A program made the position numbers and the translations under genes. 64,000 nucleotides of DNA from Paraburkholderia fungorum (GTDB taxonomy: Bacteria > Pseudomonadota > Gammaproteobacteria > Burkholderiales > Burkholderiaceae): assembly GCF_902833645.1 (NCBI RefSeq), contig NZ_CADFGE010000002.1:189158-253157 (forward strand), in the 5' to 3' direction. The first letter of the stretch is position 1. Each line of letters opens with the position of its first letter. A model generated the notes under the pieces. That model did no database searches, was not told the origin of the DNA, and was given only the letters and a program-made list of their open reading frames with translations. Below are positions 1-8,392 of the stretch, piece after piece.

Positions 1-2626
1 TCAGCACCGCGCCGTCGATATGATCGTCGGTAGTACGGTACGGCGACAGGCGCGTCAGGAAATGGCGGCCGTCGACGCCGCGAATCTCACGCTCGATCAG
101 TTGCAGCGAGTCGAAAACAGTGGCCGTGTCGTCGGCCAATTGCGGGTAGTCGAGCCGGTGCGTAATGTCGTGCAGCGGGCGCCCCACGTCGGAGGGAATC
201 ACGTTGAACAGCTCCGTCGCGGCCGGCGTATAGCGCTTGATGCGCATCTCGCGATCGACGAATACCGTCGCGATGCCGGTCGAGGCGATCACGTTCTGCA
301 GATCGTCTTTGGCCTTGCCGGTTTCCTCGATCTTCGCCTGCAACTCCGCGTTGACGGTAAACAGTTCCTCGTTCAACGACTGCAGCTCTTCCTTGCTGGT
401 CTCGAGCTCTTCGGTGGCCGCGCGTAATTCCTCGTTGATCGCCTGCAATTCCTCGTTCGACGCTTTCAGCTCTTCGGTCGACGCTTCCGATTGCTCGACC
501 GTGGAGCGCAACTCCTGCTTCGTGCGGTGCAGTTCGTCTTCGAGGTGGCCCAGCAGTGAATCCTGCGCGGCTGGTCCGCTCGGCTGAATGGCGGGCACGG
601 CGGTCCCGGCCGCGCTCTCTTCGAACAGCACCAGCGCGAATTCCGGTGCATCTTCGGCACGCCGGTACGGGCGCACGATAATTCGCACCTGCGCCTCGGA
701 CGTGAATTCGATCGGCGCGGTCACGACCTCGCTGTTGCCGCGCATCGCCTGAAACAGCGCACCGCGCAGTTGCAGGCGCAAAGCCGGGTTCGCCAGCATG
801 ATCAGGTTATACGACGGTTCGCCGCGCACGAAACGCAGGAAACGGCCGGCGTGCTCGGACATATGCAGGATGTTCGCGTCCGTATCGACCACGACGCTCG
901 GCGGCGCATAGAGCTCGAGAATGCGCTGATGCAAGGCCGAAAACGGCAGGCTCTGCGGCAGCGGCGGCGTGGGACCGGCGCTCGCCGTGGCAGCCGTGCC
1001 GCCGCTTTGCACGACCGGCATGCTGATCGGCGGGCGCACCGCGCTGGTCACCGCGTTGGCCCGGTAGATGCGGTTTTTCTTGTCGACCGGCGTGAACAGA
1101 TCGCCTGCAGCCTCCGCGGATTCCGAACTGCCGAGCAGCAGATAGCCGCCGGGTTGCAACGCGAAGTGAAACATTTGCAGCACCTGGCTCTGCACGCTGC
1201 GATCGAGGTAGATCAGCAGATTGCGGCACGACACCAGGTCGACGCGCGAAAACGGCGGGTCGCGCAGCACGTTGTGCACGGCGAACAGCACCTTTTCGCG
1301 GATAGCCTTGGTCACACGAAAGTGCGAGCGCTCCGGCATGAAGAAGTGGCGCAGGCGCTGCGCGGAGACGTCAGCGGTAATTGACTCGGGATAGATGCCG
1401 GCGCGTGCGAAAGCAATCGCGCGCTCATCGATATCGGTCGCGAACAACTGGACCGGTATGCCCTCCTGACGCTCAGGATGATCGGCGAGCAGCATGGCGA
1501 GCGAATAGGCTTCTTCTCCGGTCGCGCAGCCGGCGATCCAGGCACGCACCGGATCGTCCTGCGATTTCTTCTGGAACAGCTTGGGCACGATCTCGTGCTC
1601 GACCACCTCGAAGGTTTCACGATCGCGAAAGAAATTGGTCACGCCGATCAGCATGTCCTTGAGCAACGCCGGGGTTTCTTCGGGATGGGTGAGGACGTAG
1701 TCCTGGTACGTCTGCAGATCGGCAATACCGTTGACCTGCAGACGGCGTTCGATACGCCGCAGGATCGTGGCACGCTTGTAGTGACGGAAATCGTGGCCGG
1801 TGCGTGCGCGCAAGGTGGCGAGCACACCTAGCAAAGCCCGCTCGGCGGTGGACACGGGATCGGGCTGCGCGGCGGCCAGCGTTTCGGGTTCGTCTTCGGC
1901 GGGCGGCAAGCGGATCGCGCGGGCGTTGTCGGCCAGTTCACGCAGCTTGCGCGGCATCTGCGCGGCCGGCAGCGAGAGGTCGACCATACCGGTGGCAATC
2001 GCGTTCTGCGGCATTTCCGGGTATTCGGCATCCGCCGGTTCTTGCGCGATAGTCAGACCGCCCTGCTCCTTGATGCGGCCGATGCCGGTCGCGCCGTCCG
2101 CGCCCGTACCCGACAGCACGATGGCAATCGCGCGTTCGCGGTGGGTGTCGGCGAGGCTGCGGAAAAACAGGTCGATGGCGATCGGGCGGGCGCGCGGCCG
2201 GCCGGCTTCGACGGGAGTCAGATGGCCGTCGTCGAACGACAGATCGTTCGACGGTGAAATGACATAGACGTGATTTTTTTCGACCTGGACGGGGTGCTGC
2301 ACCTGCAGCACCGGCATGTCGGTAGCGTGCTGCAGAACCTGGTCCGCGCTGCTCGCATGGTCGGGCGAGAGATGCAGCACGACCACGAATGCCATGCCCA
2401 TGTCGGGCGTGGCATTCTCGAAGAAATGCAGCAGTGCCTGCACGCCGCCGGCGGACGCACCGATGCCCACCACTGGAAAATCGAGCGAACGGGTCTCCGG
2501 GCCAGGCGTGCGCGCCGCCGAGACGTCCGCGCTGTCGGTATTCGTTGCTGCGTTGTCAGTTTGCGTGTCCGTTGGCGCGATTGATTGCGTGTTTGCCGGA
2601 GACGCCCCTGTTTCACTACCCGCCAT
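1..2626 (-). CDS. CheB-CheR-PAS chemotaxis-type methylesterase/methyltransferase (3' end outside window)
   Basis: The minus frame is open from the start at 2626 to the left edge (over 875 codons). The N-terminal CheB methylesterase domain shows GIGASAGG (Ser), VVVLHLSPDH (His) and LSGTGADGATG (Asp). The CheR methyltransferase domain follows, with FFRDRETFE and the SAM-binding AGCATGEEAYSLAM. A long coiled coil rich in EEL heptads (about 550-660 in window coordinates back to 350) leads into a PAS domain near the edge. Such fusions are usually cytoplasmic and often carry a kinase domain after the PAS, which would lie outside the window. The start at 2626 is preferred over an in-frame ATG at 2632 because AAGGG lies about 6 nt upstream. 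It lies 143 bp downstream of, and on the same strand as, the hybrid kinase, so a shared signalling pathway is likely. Confidence 0.93.
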   Translation of the reverse strand, partial: MAGSETGASPANTQSIAPTDTQTDNAATNTDSADVSAARTPGPETRSLDFPVVGIGASAGGVQALLHFFENATPDMGMAFVVVLHLSPDHASSADQVLQHATDMPVLQVQHPVQVEKNHVYVISPSNDLSFDDGHLTPVEAGRPRARPIAIDLFFRSLADTHRERAIAIVLSGTGADGATGIGRIKEQGGLTIAQEPADAEYPEMPQNAIATGMVDLSLPAAQMPRKLRELADNARAIRLPPAEDEPETLAAAQPDPVSTAERALLGVLATLRARTGHDFRHYKRATILRRIERRLQVNGIADLQTYQDYVLTHPEETPALLKDMLIGVTNFFRDRETFEVVEHEIVPKLFQKKSQDDPVRAWIAGCATGEEAYSLAMLLADHPERQEGIPVQLFATDIDERAIAFARAGIYPESITADVSAQRLRHFFMPERSHFRVTKAIREKVLFAVHNVLRDPPFSRVDLVSCRNLLIYLDRSVQSQVLQMFHFALQPGGYLLLGSSESAEAAGDLFTPVDKKNRIYRANAVTSAVRPPISMPVVQSGGTAATASAGPTPPLPQSLPFSALHQRILELYAPPSVVVDTDANILHMSEHAGRFLRFVRGEPSYNLIMLANPALRLQLRGALFQAMRGNSEVVTAPIEFTSEAQVRIIVRPYRRAEDAPEFALVLFEESAAGTAVPAIQPSGPAAQDSLLGHLEDELHRTKQELRSTVEQSEASTEELKASNEELQAINEELRAATEELETSKEELQSLNEELFTVNAELQAKIEETGKAKDDLQNVIASTGIATVFVDREMRIKRYTPAATELFNVIPSDVGRPLHDITHRLDYPQLADDTATVFDSLQLIEREIRGVDGRHFLTRLSPYRTTDDHIDGAVL

Positions 2627-2769
2627 ACCCATCCCTTGTGCGCTACGCCGCGTGACGGCGCCCGCGCAGTCTTGCAGCGTCAGGCCTTCGCCGCTTTCTC
2701 ACGGCTTCTTCCCGCATTGTCGCGTGTGTTGCGCCGCATTGCAAAGACCGGTGCCCGGCGGGCCCAGTC

Positions 2770-4938
2770 TTACGGTTCGCAAACCACCAGGGCGTGCAAT
2801 TCGTCGATATTGAAGGGTTTGGCGAGTATCGCCACACCGAGGCGGCGCGCCCGTTCGAGTTCGTCGGCGTAGCCCGTCATCAGCGCGATCTTCTGCGCGG
2901 GCCAGGCGCTGCGCACCTTCTCAGCAAGATCGATGCCGTTGAGCCTGCCCGGCATCTGGATATCGGACAGCACGAGTTCGAATGTCGCGCCGCCGTTCAG
3001 CAGATCGAGCGCCTGATCGGCGGTCGGTTCGTGGTGCACTTCGCAGCCAAAGGTCTCCAGCACGGCGGCGACGCCGGCCGCCACGTCTTCGTTGTCTTCC
3101 ACCAGCAGCACCACGCCTTTTGACGCCAGCGCTGGCTCCAGTGTCGTTTCCACCTCCGGCACCCGGGCTTTTTGCCGTTCGCGATAGCGCGGCAAGTAAA
3201 GTCTGACGGTCGTGCCGCGGCCGGGCACGCTGTCGATTTTGGCCGTGCCGCCGGCCTGTTCGCACATGGCGAGAACCTGGGCGAGGCCGAGACCGGTGCC
3301 CGAGCCGCGCAGCTTGGTCGTAAAGAGCGGCTCGAACGCGCGACGGACAACCGTATCGGGCATGCCCTCGCCGTCGTCGGAACAGGTGATCAGCACATAT
3401 TCGCCGTCCGGCAACAAAGTGTCGCTGCCCACCAGGCGGTTATTCTGGCAACGGATCACGAAGCGCCCGCCGCGCGGCATCGCATCGCGGGCGTTGACCG
3501 CCAGATTCATGATCGCGAATTCGAGGTCGGTCGGATCGGCCAGCACCGGCCAGATGTTGTCGACCATGTTCAACGCAAATTCGATGTTGTCGCCGAGCGA
3601 TGCGTCGATCAGCGGCGCGGCGTTCGGCAGCCACGTGGCAAGGTCGACCGGCTGCTGTTTGAGCGGCTGCTTCTTCGCCACGCTCAGGAGCTGCCGGGTC
3701 AACGATTCCGCCGTGGCGGTGGCGCGTTCGATGGCTTGCACCTCTTTTTCGAGGCTGTTGTAACGCTTCAAACGCGCAAGCTCGGTGTTGGCCGACACCA
3801 CCATCAGCAGATTGTTGAAGTCATGCGCGACGTTGGCGACCAGATTGCCGAGCGCGCCCATGCGCTGCAATTGCCGGGTCGATGCCTCCGCGGAAAGACG
3901 CATGGCCACTTCCCCTTGCCAGCGCTCCCACGCGCGGCGCTCGTCGGCGAGCTGACGTAACGAGAAAAACACCAGCAGCCAGATCGCGAGGCAAGGCACG
4001 GCCGTGATCCCCGCGATCACCATGAAGTGCTGGCGCCATGCGTCGGCGATCGCGGCCGTCGCGTAGGCGCTCATCACATAGAGCGGGTAGTCGCCGACCC
4101 GGCGAAAAGCCAGCAGCCGTTCGACGCCGTCGACCGAGGAGGTCAGACGAATGTGGCCGAACAACTGCTTGTCGCGCAACGCCGCGCTAAACGCGCTGTG
4201 CGGGGTCGGCTTGGCGCCCTTGGGCCACGGGGGATAGCGCACCAGCAGGCTGGCATCCTGGCGGTACAGCCCCAACGAGAGCGACGGATCGCCATTCGTC
4301 AGATCGCGATAGAAGCGCGAAAAGTACTCGGTGCGCAGCGCCACGGACACCACGCCGAGAAATTGCCCGTTCTCGCCGGAACGGCCAATCGACGTATTGA
4401 ACACATTGGTCTGCGACAGCGGCCCGAACATCGGCTGGGAAAAGTACGGCTGCGGCCGCATCGCCTTAGCGGTAACGAAGTCGTCGCGTTGACTCGTCGA
4501 CATGACAGGCGCCGGATAAGCGCGGCTCGACACCAGCAGATCGCCGTTCGCACCGAGCAGGTAAATCGACGCGACCTGCGGAAAGTCGCCGCCGATTTGC
4601 CGCAACCGGTCGTGCAGGCTGGCTTCCTGCATACGAATCCGCGTGTCGTCGTCATTGCCTAGCAGATCCACAATGCGCGAAGCCATCTGCTGGTTGAGGT
4701 CCAACACTTTGACGGCCTGCTCCTCGGCCACGCGCGCGAGCCGGTCGATCACGTCGTTCGAGTCGGCAATCCGGCGCTGGTAGTCGAAATAGCCATAACC
4801 CGCCAGACAGGTCAGCGGGAACACAATCGACACGGCAAGCACGATCAGCAGCACGCGCCGCGTCGCCGCGAAATTACGCGACGGCATGGGGAAGTCGATT
4901 GCGGCACGCTCCGCACGTTGCACGGTCACGATCTCCAT
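2770..4938 (-). CDS. Membrane-bound hybrid sensor histidine kinase with C-terminal receiver
   Basis: This is a 722-residue protein. A membrane helix at about 29-49, an extracytoplasmic sensor region at about 50-300 (Cache-like in layout; family not certain) and a second helix at about 305-327 form the input half. The cytoplasmic half has a histidine box NVAHDFNNLL (His372), a HATPase domain with NLAVNARDAMPRGG and GSGTGLGLAQV, and a C-terminal receiver from about residue 605 with VEDNED, the phospho-acceptor Asp in LSDIQMPG and the conserved Lys in LAKPF. The HDFNN-type H-box is typical of kinases that pass phosphate internally to an attached receiver. No strong ribosome site precedes the start; an ATG 17 codons in is an alternative. 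The ligand is unknown. Confidence 0.92.
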   Translation of the reverse strand: MEIVTVQRAERAAIDFPMPSRNFAATRRVLLIVLAVSIVFPLTCLAGYGYFDYQRRIADSNDVIDRLARVAEEQAVKVLDLNQQMASRIVDLLGNDDDTRIRMQEASLHDRLRQIGGDFPQVASIYLLGANGDLLVSSRAYPAPVMSTSQRDDFVTAKAMRPQPYFSQPMFGPLSQTNVFNTSIGRSGENGQFLGVVSVALRTEYFSRFYRDLTNGDPSLSLGLYRQDASLLVRYPPWPKGAKPTPHSAFSAALRDKQLFGHIRLTSSVDGVERLLAFRRVGDYPLYVMSAYATAAIADAWRQHFMVIAGITAVPCLAIWLLVFFSLRQLADERRAWERWQGEVAMRLSAEASTRQLQRMGALGNLVANVAHDFNNLLMVVSANTELARLKRYNSLEKEVQAIERATATAESLTRQLLSVAKKQPLKQQPVDLATWLPNAAPLIDASLGDNIEFALNMVDNIWPVLADPTDLEFAIMNLAVNARDAMPRGGRFVIRCQNNRLVGSDTLLPDGEYVLITCSDDGEGMPDTVVRRAFEPLFTTKLRGSGTGLGLAQVLAMCEQAGGTAKIDSVPGRGTTVRLYLPRYRERQKARVPEVETTLEPALASKGVVLLVEDNEDVAAGVAAVLETFGCEVHHEPTADQALDLLNGGATFELVLSDIQMPGRLNGIDLAEKVRSAWPAQKIALMTGYADELERARRLGVAILAKPFNIDELHALVVCEP

Positions 4939-5111
4939 GAAAAATGAGTGGTCGGGTGGCAGTGCACAACGCCCCCACGTTGTTCGTGCGCTATTTCCTT
5001 TCCACGGAATTTACCGCACTTCCGCCGTTCTCCATAGGGTGCCGGGCCGTGAAAACGTTACACGCGCCGCGGCAGGGATTACAACCGGTTCACGCGAAAG
5101 CCACGCCTCGC

Positions 5112-7328
5112 TCACGTGCCGGCGGGCTGTTCGCCTTCGTCGCTGGTCAATTGTTCTTCCAGACGTTCGAATACGCGCTGGGTTGCGCGGCTCGGCGCGT
5201 CGAGTGCGAACAGCAGCAGGGATCGGCCGGTTACCTGATAGGCATCGCCCGCGCTGAATTGTGGCAACTCCGGGCGCACCGGCATGTTCGTATCCAGCAG
5301 ACAGGTCCACTGATCGCCTTCGGGAATATCCGGCAGCGTGAAATTGACCACGTCGTGATGGGCATTGAGCACCAGCAGCAAGGTCGCATCGGACGCGGGA
5401 CGCCTGATGCCGCTCGCCTGCGCGCGCCCGTCGATCACGAGGCCGAAGCAGCGCATTGCCGGGTCGTCCCACTGCTCCTGCGAAAGATCGGTACCGTCGG
5501 GCGAAAGCCAGCGCGCGTCGGTCACCTCGAGCGCCTCGTTGAATTCGCCGGTGAGAAAGCGTCCGCGACGCAATACCGGCAGACGGTGACGCAGCGTGGT
5601 CAGATTCTTGACGAACTCGGTCAACGCGCGTCCGTCGTCGTCGATGCCTTCCCAATCGACCCAACTGATCTCGTTGTCCTGGCAATATGCATTGTTATTG
5701 CCCTTTTGCGTGCGGCCAAACTCGTCGCCCGCAAGAATCATCGGCGTGCCTTGCGAGAGCAGCAGCGTAGCCAGCAGATTGCGCTTCTGACGCTCGCGTT
5801 GCTGGCGGATTTCCGGATCGTCGGTCGGGCCTTCGACGCCCATGTTCCACGACTTGTTGTCCGAGTGGCCGTCCTGGTTGTTCTCGCCGTTGGCCTCGTT
5901 ATGCTTGTCGTTGTACGAGACCAGGTCGTTGAGCGTGAACCCGTCGTGCGCGCTGATGAAGTTGACGCTCGCCCATGGCCGCCGGCCGCGATGGTTGAAC
6001 TTGTCGCCGGAACCGGTCAGGCGTGTCGCGAGATCGGGCACCTTGCCTTCATCGCCCTTCCAGTACTCGCGCACCGTGTCGCGGAAACGGTCGTTCCATT
6101 CGGCCCATCCCGGTGGGAAGCCGCCTACCTGATAGCCGCCGGGGCCGCAGTCCCAAGGCTCGGCAACCAGCCGCACACTCGAGAGCACCGGGTCTTGCCG
6201 GCAACTGTCGAGAAAGCCGCCGCCTTCGTCGAAACCGTGCGCTTCGCGGCCGAGAATCGTGGCAAGGTCGAAACGGAAACCATCCACCTTCATCTCGGTC
6301 ACCCAGTAGCGCAGGCTATCGGTCACCATTTGCAGCACGCGTGGATGAGACAGATTGAGCGTATTGCCCGTGCCGGTGTCGTTGATGTAATAGCGCGGCT
6401 CGTCAGGCATCAGGCGATAGTAAGACGCGTTGTCGATGCCTTTGAAAGAAATCGTCGGGCCGCGCTCGTTGCCTTCGGCAGTGTGGTTGTAGACAACGTC
6501 GAGAACGACTTCCAGATTCGCGTTATGAAAGCCGTCCACCATTTCCTTGAATTCGCCCACCGGGTCGCTCGACGACGCGAAATAGCGCGGATCGGCCGCG
6601 AAGAAGCCGATCGTGTTGTAGCCCCAGTAGTTGGTGAGCCCCTTGTCGAGCAGGTAGCTGTCGTTGACGAAGGTCTGAACCGGCATCAATTCGACCGAGG
6701 TGACGCCGAGCCCCTTGATGTAATCGAGCACGACCTGCTGGCCGAGCCCCGCGAAGGTGCCGCGCAGATTTTCCGGTACGCCGGGGTGGCGTTTGGTAAA
6801 ACCGCGCACATGGGTCTCATAGAAGATCACGCGCTCCCAGGGCAGCGCATTGCGTTCCGGATGACTCCACGAAAAATTGGCGTCCACCACCTTGCACTTC
6901 GGCACGAAGGGGGCGCTATCCCGTTCGTCGAATGACAGGTCGCCCTCTTCCGAATCCAGCGTATAACCGAAGATTTCCGGCGCCCACTTCAGCTCGCCGA
7001 TATGCGCTTTGGCGTAGGGATCGAGTAAAAGTTTGTTCGGATTGAAGCGATGTCCATTTTCCGGCTCGTAAGGACCGTGGACCCGGTAACCGTACACCGC
7101 ACCCGGTTTCAGACCTGGCACGAACACGTGCCAGACCTCGTCGGTGTACTCCGGCAGTTCGATGCGTTCGATTTCCGTCTCGCCGGTTTCATCGAACAGA
7201 CACAGTTCGACCCGGGTTGCGTGCGCTGAAAACAGCGCGAAATTGACACCGCTTCCGTTCCACGTCGCGCCGAGCGGGAACGGTGTGCCTTCCGCGATGC
7301 GCGTCGAATAGCTGGTCTGGGATGACAT
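5112..7328 (-). CDS. glgX: Glycogen debranching enzyme GlgX
   Basis: The product is 738 residues, close to the usual GlgX length. It hydrolyses alpha-1,6 branches of limit dextrins during glycogen breakdown in the cytoplasm. An N-terminal CBM48-type domain (PLGATWNGSGVNFALFSAHA) precedes a GH13 barrel with the four conserved regions VVLDVVYNHTAEG, GFRFDLATILG (nucleophile Asp), VAEPWDCGPGGY (acid/base Glu) and FISAHDGFTLNDL. The frame stays open upstream to 7685, but ATG at 7328 is chosen because AGGA lies 6-7 nt upstream and the GlgX N-terminus begins there. No other glycogen gene is in view. The nearest upstream neighbour is a receiver-domain gene 101 bp away on the same strand. Confidence 0.95.
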   Translation of the reverse strand: MSSQTSYSTRIAEGTPFPLGATWNGSGVNFALFSAHATRVELCLFDETGETEIERIELPEYTDEVWHVFVPGLKPGAVYGYRVHGPYEPENGHRFNPNKLLLDPYAKAHIGELKWAPEIFGYTLDSEEGDLSFDERDSAPFVPKCKVVDANFSWSHPERNALPWERVIFYETHVRGFTKRHPGVPENLRGTFAGLGQQVVLDYIKGLGVTSVELMPVQTFVNDSYLLDKGLTNYWGYNTIGFFAADPRYFASSSDPVGEFKEMVDGFHNANLEVVLDVVYNHTAEGNERGPTISFKGIDNASYYRLMPDEPRYYINDTGTGNTLNLSHPRVLQMVTDSLRYWVTEMKVDGFRFDLATILGREAHGFDEGGGFLDSCRQDPVLSSVRLVAEPWDCGPGGYQVGGFPPGWAEWNDRFRDTVREYWKGDEGKVPDLATRLTGSGDKFNHRGRRPWASVNFISAHDGFTLNDLVSYNDKHNEANGENNQDGHSDNKSWNMGVEGPTDDPEIRQQRERQKRNLLATLLLSQGTPMILAGDEFGRTQKGNNNAYCQDNEISWVDWEGIDDDGRALTEFVKNLTTLRHRLPVLRRGRFLTGEFNEALEVTDARWLSPDGTDLSQEQWDDPAMRCFGLVIDGRAQASGIRRPASDATLLLVLNAHHDVVNFTLPDIPEGDQWTCLLDTNMPVRPELPQFSAGDAYQVTGRSLLLFALDAPSRATQRVFERLEEQLTSDEGEQPAGT

Positions 7329-7429
7329 AGGGATTCCTGTGGAAGCTGAGAATGCCGCACATGTGTTTGGCATGTGCAAGCTTGCTGCTCCAGCAAATTC
7401 CGGACCCAGACACCGCTCTGGCGTAAATT

Positions 7430-7933
7430 TTACGGTGGCCCGAGCGCAGGCATCGCGGCAGCCGATTCGAGCACGCGCAAGAGACGCTCCGGCGTCAGGG
7501 GTTTGGCACAATGCGCGTCGAAACCCGCTGCTTTGGCACGCGCCCGGTCGGCGCGTGAAGAAAATGCCGTACAGGCCACCAGCAGCATGTCCGAAGTCAA
7601 CGGATCGGCGCGCAGGCGGCGCGCCAGTTCGAAGCCGTCGAGACCCGGCATCTTGATGTCGAGCAGAACCGCGAACGGCCGCCATTCACAGGCCGCCTCG
7701 CAAACGGCAAACGGGTCTTCAAGCGCGCGGCACTCGAAACCGTCGGCAGCCAGCAGCATTTGCAGCGCTTCAGCCGCTTCCCGGTAATCGTCGACCACGA
7801 GCACGCGACGGTTCGAAGCCATCGCATACGGGATGGGCCGCCAAACCACAACGTCATCGTTCTCGTCCATTCTGTTGTCGAACGTCACCTCATTCTCCCT
7901 GGTCTGCGCTGCCACTTCCTGTTTCGTCAACAT
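7430..7933 (-). CDS. Single-domain response regulator (CheY-like receiver)
   Basis: 167 residues. Apart from a poorly conserved 40-residue N-terminal extension, the protein is one receiver domain: acidic pair Asp48/Asp49 in LVVDDY, phospho-acceptor Asp92 in LLDIKMPG, Thr122 in ACTAF and Lys144 in AKPL. There is no output domain, so it probably works through protein contacts or as a phosphorelay intermediate. ATG 7933 has a GGTGAG just upstream. A GTG 15 codons in (AGGGAG upstream) and ATGs at residues 22 and 38 are alternative starts, so the N-terminus is uncertain. It lies between the soluble hybrid kinase (divergent) and glgX (downstream, same strand). Confidence 0.85.
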   Translation of the reverse strand: MLTKQEVAAQTRENEVTFDNRMDENDDVVVWRPIPYAMASNRRVLVVDDYREAAEALQMLLAADGFECRALEDPFAVCEAACEWRPFAVLLDIKMPGLDGFELARRLRADPLTSDMLLVACTAFSSRADRARAKAAGFDAHCAKPLTPERLLRVLESAAAMPALGPP

Positions 7934-8392
7934 AGCTCACCGGGCGCGCTGCCGCTTCCTGATTTATGCTGTCTTGACTCGCCCCGATACATCGTGCGCA
8001 AGCGCGGGTTGTTGTGCGGAAAGATCGATGAAACGCCCTTTCGCCGTGCATATCGTGCTGATTACGTGCATTGCGCATAACTTTGCATTCACTTCGACAT
8101 CATTATCCCGCTGTATACGGACGGATATAGTCCCCTCGGGTTGGGGAAAACACTCAAACTTCGGTAACATTCCCTATTCGCGCCGGGCCCTGGAGTATTT
8201 ACCGCCATATTTACCGCAGTATTTATCGCTTACCCTGGCCCACTGGCAGGTCACAGGATTCGATCATGAGCTTCAGCAAATACAACGACATAAAGATTTG
8301 CGCTAGCGGCAAGCGGACCATGGTGCCGGCGCATGGCGCTGGCTGCAATCCGTGCATGCCCCGTAGCGCCGAGCCGCTGAGCCCATAAGACG
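7934..8392. other. Divergent intergenic region between receiver gene and PAS kinase
   Basis: About 460 bp without a credible gene. Short frames here have poor codon usage and no ribosome site. It presumably carries the two divergent promoters. The only distinct structure is a run of three 12-bp repeats at 8194-8229, listed separately. Confidence 0.5.
8194..8229. repeat. Three adjacent 12-bp repeats (core TATTTACCGC)
   Basis: Three abutting 12-base units at 8194-8205, 8206-8217 and 8218-8229. All share TATTTACCGC, the third having TATTTATCGC; the first two bases alternate AG/CA/AG. They stand about 165 bp upstream of the PAS kinase. The near-helical period would suit a regulator binding side by side, but three units could also be chance. 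Confidence 0.45.

Noticed and set aside
4944..6935. 663-codon plus-strand frame opposite glgX
   Set aside because: It is the antisense shadow of a certain GH13 gene; the translation has no domain features and arises from GC-rich codon bias.
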